From assembly GCA_904419315.1 (NCBI GenBank), contig CAJFQY010000003.1, positions 24,428-88,427 of the forward strand: a stretch of DNA of 64,000 nt, in the 5' to 3' direction. This document shows positions 55,659 through 63,907 of the stretch, piece by piece. The position numbers and the translations under genes are program-made. The DNA is from Zongyangia gallinarum. GTDB lineage: Bacteria; Bacillota; Clostridia; Oscillospirales; Ruminococcaceae. Below the pieces are notes generated by a model. The model was not told where the DNA came from. It was given only the letters and a program-made list of their open reading frames with translations, and made no database searches. Every line of letters starts with the position of its first letter. Within the stretch, counting starts at the first letter, position 1.

Positions 55659-58600
55659 ATGATGCAAACAACCCGCAGGCGAAAGAAAGTAAAAATTCTT
55701 TCGTTTATTCTGGCATTGGCCATCTTGGCCACGATGGTCCTGCCCACCGGGCTGACCGCCTTTGCCGCCCCAAGCGATCTGGGGGGCTGGACGGGGACTG
55801 ACGGCCAGTTCAATTATGACGAAGCAAGCGGCGTATTGACCCTCAATACCGGCGCTAACAACATGGTTTTTTCGGATACGAAATCCAGCGTATTCACTCT
55901 GGAAACCGATATGACCCTTCAGGATGGGGACAAAACCGGCGGCTTTGCCCTGCGGCGGGGCGATGGCCAATGGTTTGCGCTGCATGTCAACGGCAATGGA
56001 CTGCGCCTATTCAGTGACTATGGCATGAACTTGGAGGAGCAGACTGCGGCTCTTCCCGCTGGTATCCGGGATTCTAAGATTCATCTCAAGATGACCGTCG
56101 ACGCCGACAAAAACATCCGTGTCTTTGTCAACAATGGAGCCGAAGCCCTAATCGATTACAACTATCCGGACATGCAGGAAGTCCAGATCGGCTTCATCAA
56201 CTGGTATACCAATACTACCTTTGAAAATATCACCTATTCCTCTCAGGTGGACGAGTATGTTCCCCCGGTGGAAAGCGACCTGAGCGGCTGGTCCGGGGAC
56301 CGCACCGTCAACGCGGACGGTTCTGTCACTGTCCACAACAATAAGGGCAACAACTATGTGGTCTCCGATACGAGGGCGAAGGCCTTTACCTTCGAAGCGG
56401 ATATGACCTTCGATGAAGGAAGCACCGCAGGCCTTCTCTTCGGCGCCGCTACCCCCTCTCCTGACAATCTGGGCCTCAATTGGAACGCCCTGCACATCCG
56501 GGGCGGCAACGAAGCCCGCCTCTTCTGTGAGTCCACCTGGAACCAGCCTGGCGGCCTCAATGAGATTGTACCCATTAGCCTTATCCCCGGCGAACCCGTC
56601 AAACTGAAACTGGAAGTGGAGGCAGACGGCACCTTCAGGGCCTATGTCAACGGGGAGCTGGTCATCACCGCCAAGCAGGACACCTATGCCGGCGGCTATG
56701 TGGGGCTGTGCTCCTACGTGACTGAGGCTACCTTTGCCAATATCAAATTCCAGAACAATGATCCTGCCGAGTTTGTCACCAATCTGACCGGCTGGCAGGA
56801 ATTTGACAATTGGACCATCACTCAATCCGGCTATCGTGGGAATAATATTGGCACAGGTGATACCTTCTCCATGTCGGATGTCAGCCTCCCCGCCGGCTCT
56901 ACCTTCGTGTTTGAAGGGGACATGCACATTGAAAATGCCGACGGCATTGGCGGGCTGGTCTTTGGCGTAGAAAACCCAGATGACCCCTATGCCAAATGGT
57001 ACTGCGTCAATGTGGACAAGAAATGGGGTAATGTCACCAAGCTCTTCAAGAATACGGCCGGCACCCAGAATTGGGATGTCTACCGCAACCTGACCGCCGA
57101 CGAGATTAACAAGTCCAACTATCACGTCCGGGTGGAATTGTTGGAAGACGGCACCATGAATTTCCTCATGGACAACGTCCTGGTGGGCTCTTATCAGGAA
57201 GAAAACTTCTCCGGCGGCTACTTCGGCGTTATGACCTCCTTAGGCGACGTTACCTTTAACAATGTCAACTACTATGAGGCCAAAACGCCCGCTCTCACCA
57301 GCCTGGAACTGGTGGGCGCTGAGCTCAACGAGGAATTTGACAACGCGGTCACCACCTACACCGCGGATGTACCCACTGATATGGAATCTATCCGGGTAAA
57401 AGCCACTGCGGAAGAGGGCTTCCAGATCATCATCAATTCCCAGATCGTGGGAAGCGGCGTGGAAACCGCTGACATCCCTCTCAACATTGGCTATAACACC
57501 ATTGGCATCACCGTGAAAGATGCCGCCAGCGGTATCTCTAAGAGCTTTACGGTTAACGTTAAGCGCACACCGGATATGGACACCATCTATGACGGTGATT
57601 ATCGCGCGCAGTTCCATTTTTCCACCCAGCTTAACTGGATCAACGACCCCAATGGTCTGATGTATAACGCCGCAACCGGCGAATATCATATGTTCTACCA
57701 GCATAATCCTTATGGGATGAACTGGGGCAATATGAGCTGGGGCCATGCGGTATCCAAGGACCTGATCCATTGGACTGAACTGCCTGTAGCCCTCTACCCT
57801 GACGAGTACGGCAACAAGTGGTCCGGTTCCGGTGTCATCGACTATTACAACACCACCGGCTTCTTCGATGAATCCGTCCCGCCCGAGGCCCGGATGGTGG
57901 CAATTCCCATGAACAATGAGAAGGTGGGCTCCGGCGTCATGCTGGCCTATTCCACTGACAATGGCTACACCTGGACCAAATACCAGGATGGCAAGGCTGT
58001 CATTGATGGCGTTGGAGATCCGAAGGTGATCTGGTATGAAGATGAATCCATGCAACCCTATGGTGGCTGCTGGCTCATGATTACCACTGGAGTAGGCCTT
58101 TATACCTCTCCCGATTTGAAGAACTGGACCTTCAACAGCTATGTCCAGTTCAAAGACGGCACTCCTCTCTATGGTTGGGAATGCCCGGATCTCTATCCTC
58201 TGGCTTTGGACGGCGATGAAAACAATATCAAATGGGTGTATAATGCTGCCGGTTCCTTCTATATGGTAGGTAATATTACCAAGGATGCAGAGGGCAAGCT
58301 CACCTTTAAGGCTGAGACAGATCCTATCCTCTACACCGGCGACAGCCATCAGTACCGTACCGACTATTTTGCCGAGCCGGGCGATGGTCTGGTTTATGCT
58401 ACCCAGTCCTATTTTAACGATGCACAGGGCCGCCGCCTCTCCGTCAGCTGGCTGCGGGAGGGTACTGGCACTTCTGTAGATCCCAACAAGACCTGGAATG
58501 GTAACCAGGGCATCCCTCTGGAAACTACTCTGGTCAGCACTGAGAACGGTCCCCGTCTGATGAGCTATCCTATTGAGGAAATCAAATCCCTGCGCGGCGA

Positions 58601-59612
58601 TCTGATCTATTCCGGCACCAACGTAGAAGTCACCCCTGATTCCGCCAATATTCTGGATGGAAAACAGGGCGTACTGTTGGACATTGAAGGTGAATTCACC
58701 CTGGGTGACGGTGTCACCGACTTCGGCTTCAAGCTGCGTCAGGGCAACGGCCAGGAAACCATCGTTAAATATGATGTACAAAGCCAGCAGTTGGTTCTGG
58801 ATAAGAGCAACTCTGGCCAGGCCTACAATGGCGTACCCGTCATGGAAATGATCCCCATGGAGGGCAACAAAGTAAAACTCCGCATCTTGGTGGATACAAC
58901 TGTCATCGACGCTTTCGGAAACGACGGTGAGGCAGTCATCATGACATGTTACTTCCCTGATCCTGAAAGCAATGGCATGGAGTTCTTCACAAATGGCGGC
59001 AACGTTACTGTAGATAGCCTCAACATCTATTCCATGAACTCTGCCTGGAAAGAGCAGGAAGAGCCCGAGCCCATTCCCACCGAGCTGAGCGGCCTGGAAC
59101 TCTCCAACGGTACCCTGGATCCCGCCTTTGACAAGGATACCCTGAATTACACCGCCACCGTGGCAAACTCCGTCTCCTCTGTCAAGGTCATGCCCACCTA
59201 CACCGGCGACACCGCTGTTACCGTCAACGGCAAGGACGTCGCTTCCGGCGCCTACTCCGAGGACATTGCCCTGGAGGTTGGACCTAATGCTATTACCGTG
59301 GTAGCAGGGGATAAGACCTACACCATCGTGGTAACCCGTGAAGCAGCCGGCGGCACACCGGATCCGGAAGATCCAGAACCCACGCCTGGCACCGACAAGC
59401 CCAGCATACCTGGATCTGACGAAGATCAAGTAGGCGGCGGGGACTGGGATTGGCCGGATGGCAGTGGAAATGGTTCCGCCAATGGAACTGGTTCTGGCAA
59501 CAGCGACAAAGAGAACCCGTCTTCTGGAGATCACAGCATGATCGCTGGAGCACTGGCAGTCCTGGCACTGAGCGCAGGCGCTGTAGTGGTTCTTTTCCGT
59601 AAGGAAAAATAA
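55659..59612 (+). CDS. Large secreted GH32 fructan hydrolase
   Basis: A 1317-residue secreted protein starting at ATG 55659 behind AGAAGGAG. A signal peptide (cut near TAFA-AP, residue 36) is followed by three tandem LamG/concanavalin-like sandwich units (about 40-205, 210-370, 375-540), a cadherin-like domain, and a GH32 catalytic domain from about 645 with WINDPNG (nucleophile Asp about 663) and WECPDLY (acid/base Glu about 840). The middle motif reads GDPKVIW in place of RDP. A second cadherin-like domain, a Pro/Gly-rich stretch and a C-terminal membrane helix ending RKEK follow. It should split fructans such as inulin or levan outside the cell. No transporter is next to it. Confidence 0.92.
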   Translation: MMQTTRRRKKVKILSFILALAILATMVLPTGLTAFAAPSDLGGWTGTDGQFNYDEASGVLTLNTGANNMVFSDTKSSVFTLETDMTLQDGDKTGGFALRRGDGQWFALHVNGNGLRLFSDYGMNLEEQTAALPAGIRDSKIHLKMTVDADKNIRVFVNNGAEALIDYNYPDMQEVQIGFINWYTNTTFENITYSSQVDEYVPPVESDLSGWSGDRTVNADGSVTVHNNKGNNYVVSDTRAKAFTFEADMTFDEGSTAGLLFGAATPSPDNLGLNWNALHIRGGNEARLFCESTWNQPGGLNEIVPISLIPGEPVKLKLEVEADGTFRAYVNGELVITAKQDTYAGGYVGLCSYVTEATFANIKFQNNDPAEFVTNLTGWQEFDNWTITQSGYRGNNIGTGDTFSMSDVSLPAGSTFVFEGDMHIENADGIGGLVFGVENPDDPYAKWYCVNVDKKWGNVTKLFKNTAGTQNWDVYRNLTADEINKSNYHVRVELLEDGTMNFLMDNVLVGSYQEENFSGGYFGVMTSLGDVTFNNVNYYEAKTPALTSLELVGAELNEEFDNAVTTYTADVPTDMESIRVKATAEEGFQIIINSQIVGSGVETADIPLNIGYNTIGITVKDAASGISKSFTVNVKRTPDMDTIYDGDYRAQFHFSTQLNWINDPNGLMYNAATGEYHMFYQHNPYGMNWGNMSWGHAVSKDLIHWTELPVALYPDEYGNKWSGSGVIDYYNTTGFFDESVPPEARMVAIPMNNEKVGSGVMLAYSTDNGYTWTKYQDGKAVIDGVGDPKVIWYEDESMQPYGGCWLMITTGVGLYTSPDLKNWTFNSYVQFKDGTPLYGWECPDLYPLALDGDENNIKWVYNAAGSFYMVGNITKDAEGKLTFKAETDPILYTGDSHQYRTDYFAEPGDGLVYATQSYFNDAQGRRLSVSWLREGTGTSVDPNKTWNGNQGIPLETTLVSTENGPRLMSYPIEEIKSLRGDLIYSGTNVEVTPDSANILDGKQGVLLDIEGEFTLGDGVTDFGFKLRQGNGQETIVKYDVQSQQLVLDKSNSGQAYNGVPVMEMIPMEGNKVKLRILVDTTVIDAFGNDGEAVIMTCYFPDPESNGMEFFTNGGNVTVDSLNIYSMNSAWKEQEEPEPIPTELSGLELSNGTLDPAFDKDTLNYTATVANSVSSVKVMPTYTGDTAVTVNGKDVASGAYSEDIALEVGPNAITVVAGDKTYTIVVTREAAGGTPDPEDPEPTPGTDKPSIPGSDEDQVGGGDWDWPDGSGNGSANGTGSGNSDKENPSSGDHSMIAGALAVLALSAGAVVVLFRKEK

Positions 59613-59641
59613 TCCCTAGTCAAAGCCTAGTGAAAACAAAA

Positions 59642-59683
59642 TAAAAAAACGGGAGCTTTGAATCAAAAGCTCCTGTTTTTTTT
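59642..59683 (+). terminator. Terminator of the GH32 gene
   Basis: AAAAAAACGGGAGCTTT pairs with AAAAGCTCCTGTTTTTTT with one G-T pair, followed by eight T. Confidence 0.85.
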
Positions 59684-59737
59684 ATTCTTCCATTTATAAT
59701 ACACTTAATGCAGATAATTTTTGTTTTTTATTTCATA

Positions 59738-60511
59738 CTAAACATTTGGCATCTTAGCAGTGGGCATCATTAGCACTTTTCCTGTACCCCTATATACATT
59801 CACAAGCCCTTCTCCAGAGGCGGCAGAACCAATTAAGCTCTTTCCAGACCTCTCCACCGTAAACTCCAAACTTCTGCTCCAGGCGATGGCGTAGTTGCCA
59901 TCTATTTTTAATACATCGTTTTGTAGCGTGATCTCAATCAGTTCATCTTTGGGACAATCTGATTCAATACAAAACACGCCATTCCCATTAAGGCTTAGAT
60001 TAAACAAACCTTCTCCACCGGCTAATGCAGAGGAAAAATTGGAGCGCATAACCGCTTTGTGTTGCAGGGTAGATTCACAGGCCAAAAACAGTCCGTCATC
60101 CAGAACCACGCCACCACCCCATTCTGCTGTACTCATAAGAATAAGATGTTTGTAGGTGGGCTCCAGCACCAGAATACCGTTTCCGGTATACTCCGGTTTA
60201 ATTGCCGACTCGCCAGTGGCTTTGCCCCGAACAGCTTTGCCAAGAAAATCTCCCACGCTTTTAATCCCTGTAGTAGCGTTGACATCTCCCAGCATCCACT
60301 GCATGGCTCCCGCCTGGATTGTAATTGGTGCTTCGGCCAAATTGCAAATCAACTGCCTCTTTTTCACATTCATCTGGGCACTGTAGTAAGCGGTGATCGC
60401 AGAACTAGGAGTAACACTCAAATCCCGCTGATATTCAATTACTTGAAACGCGCCCTCTTGAGCAATAACTCTGACATCATCGTTATCTGTAAAATTAGAA
60501 ATCCGGTACAT
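59738..60511 (-). CDS. AIM24-family protein
   Basis: A 257-residue AIM24/TRAP-like protein. It has the mirrored beta-rich pattern of the family: FQVIEYQRDLSVTPSSAITAYY, GDVNATTGIKSVGDFLG, GNGILVLEPTY, GEGLFNLSLNGNGVF, WSRSLEFTVERSG and SGEGLVNVYRGTG. GGGAGG precedes the ATG. Its biological role in bacteria is unknown. It lacks a signal peptide. It is transcribed leftward, convergent with the GH32 gene. Confidence 0.85.
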   Translation of the reverse strand: MYRISNFTDNDDVRVIAQEGAFQVIEYQRDLSVTPSSAITAYYSAQMNVKKRQLICNLAEAPITIQAGAMQWMLGDVNATTGIKSVGDFLGKAVRGKATGESAIKPEYTGNGILVLEPTYKHLILMSTAEWGGGVVLDDGLFLACESTLQHKAVMRSNFSSALAGGEGLFNLSLNGNGVFCIESDCPKDELIEITLQNDVLKIDGNYAIAWSRSLEFTVERSGKSLIGSAASGEGLVNVYRGTGKVLMMPTAKMPNV

Positions 60512-60901
60512 ATGCTGCCTCCCCTTTATAATTTCTCATATTATTTTTATAATACCGTCATTTCTTATAATTTTTAAGATATATCGTGTAAATATTACTG
60601 CAAAATTTACTAAAATTAAAGTTTATGATCAAGAAAGCAGCTTTGTAAAGGAATTCTGCTTTTAATACTACCACCGACAATGACCTACATTATAAAGGCC
60701 AGCAAATGCCACTGAGATTTCCTTTCGTAATGTCATAGCGAGAATGCATGTCTATTAAATATGCAATGTAGAGGCCCCGCGGAAGAGTCTCCAGCTAAGA
60801 TAAACCGGCTGCTCGATTCATTCTTACTACGACACTTATACGACTTTTTGAGGTGTAATTGGCCCGATTACAGCGTTATTTTCAAAATTGGGCAAAATAG
60901 A

Positions 60902-60945
60902 AAACCCCAATAAACCGCTTCATCATGCGATTTATTGGGGTTTTC
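60902..60945. terminator. Terminator-like hairpin
   Basis: AAAACCCCAATAAA pairs with TTTATTGGGGTTTT around a 16-nt loop. There is no gene to which it clearly belongs on either side. Confidence 0.6.
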
Positions 60946-61005
60946 TTGTGTCAAGACATCACCAATGATAAAAACTCACCGTGGTGCATTGCCATCTACA
61001 CTATA

Positions 61006-61082
61006 TACACGATTATATCATATTTATTGGTATCTACACGATTTTTGCAATGCTACCCCCTTTTCCTATATCTCTACACGAT
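61006..61082. repeat. Three short direct repeats TACACGAT
   Basis: TACACGAT at 61006-61013, 61035-61042 and 61075-61082; the last two extend to CTACACGAT. Spacing is 29 and 40 nt. They lie directly upstream of a promoter for the FISUMP gene. Confidence 0.5.
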
Positions 61083-61090
61083 AAACCCAC

Positions 61091-61119
61091 TTGACCAAAC
61101 TAAAGTGCTAATGTAAAGT
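61091..61119 (+). promoter_or_regulatory. Promoter of the FISUMP gene
   Basis: TTGACC (61091-61096), 17-nt spacer, TAAAGT (61114-61119), about 50 nt before the ATG at 61171. Confidence 0.55.
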
Positions 61120-61170
61120 AGAAATAGAAAAAGGTCATGCCTAAGTTAAGAAAGAGGAAATATAAGCACT

Positions 61171-62662
61171 ATGCGGTTACAGCAAAATAAAGTGGGGGGG
61201 TACACATTTACTAGTTGGAGGCGCTAGCCTCCTCGCGCTCCTGATTCTGGGAGCAATGGTATTTCCCACTTTACCGCAGACCGCTCAAGCTGAAGAAGCT
61301 GAGAGCAAAGTCAGTCTCAGCGTTGCTCCGGTGATCAGTCTTTCTCTGCAAGACACCGTAGCCGTTGAGGTAACCCCCACCCAAGACGGCACCTTCAGCT
61401 CTAACACCGCTGCGCTTTCTATCTCCACCAACAACGAGACTGGCTATTCACTCTACATGGCTACTGGTAATAGCGAGAATACCCTCACCAGCCAGAATCC
61501 TAGCATATCTAACGTCATCTCCGCTGTCAATGGCGGCGATAATGGCGTCACCTCTGCTAACTTTACCAATAACACTTGGGGTTACAACCTCAGCCAAGAA
61601 GCTGTGTCTAGTGCTACCGCCTACAAGGCTGTCCCCACCACAAACGGCGATACCGCCCTCATCACCACCTCGTCCCCTACGGAAGCTGATACCTACAACC
61701 TCACCTTTGGAACTAAGGTTGATACCTCACTTCCGTCGGGGACTTATAGTAATGATGTGGTGGTCTCCGTAGTCGCCAACCCTGCCTTCGTACCAGTCTT
61801 TGACGGCATCCAAACTATGCAGGAAATGACCAGCACCATCTGCGCCGACGCCGCTGAGAACGATACCGCTCAGCTTACCGACACCCGTGACGGCAAGAAG
61901 TACTGGGTCACCAAACTCGCAGATGGTAACTGCTGGATGACGCAGAACCTAGACCTAGATCTTTCTACCAGCAAGGCTCTGACACCAGACGATAGCGATG
62001 TGTCCTCTAACTGGACGCCGACCAATAGTACACTCGCTGACGGTACTCAAACGACAACTGATTACACCGCAGTTTGGTCCTGGAACCTCGGCGATTATGT
62101 TCTGACCACTCCCAATGCTGGCACCTCCTGTGGCACGAGCGGCATCTCTGACTTCGGCGACTGTACCGGTGTCGGCTTCCAAAGTATTGCTGGCATGGCC
62201 CCGATGACTGATGGTAATGCCACCGACGTCATCTCTGACAATACCTACAACGCCCACTATCATGTCGGTAACCACTACACTTGGAATGCGGCCACAGCTG
62301 GTACAGGTGGCACTATCACCAGTACCAATGCCACGGACAGCATCTGTCCCAAAGGCTGGCAGCTCCCTACCTCCAACAACTCTAACTCCGGCTCCTTCCA
62401 AGCCCTGACCAATGCTTACAGCATTAGCAGCAATACTGACGGCAATACCGCGCTAGTCTCCGCTCCTTTATACTTCGTACGCAGCGGGAACGTCGACTCG
62501 GGGTCGCTGAGGTACGCAGGCAACAGCGGGGGCTATTGGTCGTCTACTGCGTACTCTAGTACTAGCCGCGCCTACCGCCTCAGCTTCGACTCGGGCTACG
62601 TCGATCCGTCCTACGACCTCAACCGCTACTTCGGTCAGTCGGTCCGCTGCCTCGCTCGGTAG
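61171..62662 (+). CDS. Secreted FISUMP-domain protein with a poly-G frameshift near its start
   Basis: The uninterrupted frame runs from ATG 61256 for 468 residues, but its signal peptide continues upstream without a start codon (THLLVGGASLLALLILGAMV). An ATG at 61171 in another frame gives MRLQQNKVGG and joins this frame if the run of seven G at 61194-61200 is read as six. After cleavage near AQA, the mature part is Thr/Ser/Asn-rich with a beta-sandwich half, then a FISUMP (Fib_succ_major) domain: YWVTKLADGNCWMTQNLDL, CPKGWQLPTS, GYWSSTAYSS and VRCLAR at the end. Such proteins are abundant in Saccharibacteria. The function is probably surface binding. Confidence 0.75.
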
Positions 62663-62678
62663 AATACCCTAAACCTAA

Positions 62679-62715
62679 AAGCAGAGACTGTAGCCTCCCG
62701 CCACAGCCTCTGCTT
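62679..62715. terminator. Bidirectional terminator after the FISUMP gene
   Basis: AAGCAGAGACTGT pairs with ACAGCCTCTGCTT with one mismatch, 17 nt past the FISUMP stop; it also faces the minus-strand gene remnant. Confidence 0.75.
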
Positions 62716-62721
62716 ACTTTA

Positions 62722-62874
62722 TTATTCTACTCTCTCCAGTTCCGTCACCGTTTGCCCGCTTGTGATTACGATATGGTCTTCATTAATCGTGTTGACGGTA
62801 AAGGTCAGCGTATCTGCGAACAAGTAGCTGGTCACATCTAGCTTGTAAGCATTTGCCTTTGGTGATGGCTCATA
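62722..62874 (-). pseudogene. C-terminal remnant of a truncated gene
   Basis: A 50-codon minus-strand frame with no start codon, running from a stop at 62875-62877 to TAA at 62722. It reads YEPSPKANAYKLDVTSYLFA and ends TVTELERVE, with the sense and spacing of a real C-terminus facing a shared terminator. Its 5' part appears to have been replaced by the IS3-like element. I do not recognise the family. Confidence 0.55.
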
Positions 62875-62908
62875 TTATCATATTACCTAAGATTATAGGA
62901 GAACTACC

Positions 62909-63166
62909 ATGGCGACTGGAACACCAATCGACCCTGCCATCAAATCAGAAATCTTACAAAAAGTGCGGGAAGAAGGATTGTCGGTCTATAAAACTGCACA
63001 AATCTACAATGTCAATTATCGCACTATCTATGGGTGGATTAAGAAACAGGTTGATGGCAAAGACCGCAACCTCATTCTGAAGAACAACCGCCTGAAGAAA
63101 GAGCTTGATACAGCTTACCGGATTATCGGTAGGCTCACAGCAGAAGTACAGCGCCCAAAAGGATAA
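62909..63166 (+). CDS. IS3-family transposase, OrfA
   Basis: An 85-residue OrfA: a helix-turn-helix (VREEGLSVYKTAQIYNVNYR followed by TIYGWIKKQ) and a leucine-zipper-like tail (LILKNNRLKKELDTAYRI). It would bind the ends of the element and is joined to OrfB by frameshifting. GGAG precedes the ATG by 8 nt. The frameshift site is at its end. Confidence 0.85.
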   Translation: MATGTPIDPAIKSEILQKVREEGLSVYKTAQIYNVNYRTIYGWIKKQVDGKDRNLILKNNRLKKELDTAYRIIGRLTAEVQRPKG

Positions 63167-63891
63167 ACATCCTGCTTTCCGAGACCGAGCCAGGATGTAG
63201 AAGCAAGTTTGCTCGGTCTCTAGGGCTTACCCGTTGCTCCCTCTACGTCCAGCCAACCCAGCTGGCAGAAAGAGACAAAGACAACATTGCTAAGCTCAAG
63301 GCTTGCCATGAGCAAGAACCGCGCTGTGGAGTGCGCCGATTAGCCCTGATGCTCCGCTGGAGCCACAACAATACCCGGCGCATCCGCACCCTGGCTGGCA
63401 TACAGGCTTATACACCCCAGCGGCGGAACAGAGGTAGGACTAAGCTTAGGCCAGAAATTGAAGCCCCGGAGAATCGCTTGCGGCGCTATTATATCTACCG
63501 CAAGGCTGACTTACCTCGTGCGGGTTATTCTTTCTCTGGGCTTACGAGAGACAAGCTCAAGATCTGGGTGGAAGACTTCACCTATGTTCCGTTTAGGGGA
63601 AAATTCTACTACCTAGCGGCAGTACTTAACCTTAACACCAGAGAAGTTATCGGCTGGGCGTTTGGCGAGCGACATGATGCCGATTTGGTCTGTAATGCCT
63701 TCGCAGACGCCTTGAAGCATCGTAAGGCTCCCAACATCATCCATAGTGACCGGGGTGCGGAATATCTCTCCGAGAAACACCTTAACCTTTGCAAGGTTTA
63801 TGGCGTACCCGCCAGTGCGTCAGGGCCAGGTCAGCCATGGCAAAATGGCTTCATGGAGCGATTCTTCAATACCTTCAAGGAAGAACAATAA
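63151..63891 (+). CDS. IS3-family transposase, OrfB (shortened)
   Basis: OrfB in the -1 frame. A C-AAA-AGG site at about 63155-63161 allows -1 slippage from OrfA. The integrase core is visible: Asp in VEDFTYVP, Asp in IIHSDRGAEYL and Glu in NGFMERFFNTFKEE. The protein ends with tandem TAA stops only three residues after the catalytic Glu, whereas family members continue for about 40 residues. So it is truncated and probably inactive. A GTG at 63331 starts the clearest uninterrupted part. The target-site repeats and right inverted repeat are not seen. Confidence 0.78.
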   Translation, partial: APKRINILLSETEPGCRSKFARSLGLTRCSLYVQPTQLAERDKDNIAKLKACHEQEPRCGVRRLALMLRWSHNNTRRIRTLAGIQAYTPQRRNRGRTKLRPEIEAPENRLRRYYIYRKADLPRAGYSFSGLTRDKLKIWVEDFTYVPFRGKFYYLAAVLNLNTREVIGWAFGERHDADLVCNAFADALKHRKAPNIIHSDRGAEYLSEKHLNLCKVYGVPASASGPGQPWQNGFMERFFNTFKEEQ

Positions 63892-63907
63892 TAAGTGTAC
63901 ATTTTTT

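Larger units (their letters stand above)
60512..61170. other. AT-rich region without a convincing gene; possible junction
   Basis: About 660 nt. Nearest the AIM24 gene it is an AT-rich promoter region. From about 60640 to 60915 there is an unbroken 60-codon frame without ribosome site or family features. A hairpin with a T tail is at 60902-60945. Three copies of TACACGAT lie at 61006, 61035 and 61075, and an inverted copy at 60583-60590. A plus-strand promoter is at 61091-61119. Confidence 0.6.
62860..63899 (+). mobile_element. IS3-family insertion sequence, ends not defined
   Basis: OrfA and OrfB as above. The left end probably lies between 62860 and 62908, where the minus-strand gene remnant breaks off. 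No matching inverted repeats could be found; the right end may be missing, since OrfB stops early. Confidence 0.6.

Noticed and set aside
57240..59534. A 764-codon minus-strand frame opposite the GH32 gene
   Set aside because: It is a shadow caused by codon bias in the GH32 gene; the sequence has no recognisable domain.
60739..60913. A 60-codon plus-strand frame in the gap
   Set aside because: No ribosome site, no family likeness, and its end lies inside the hairpin at 60902-60945.
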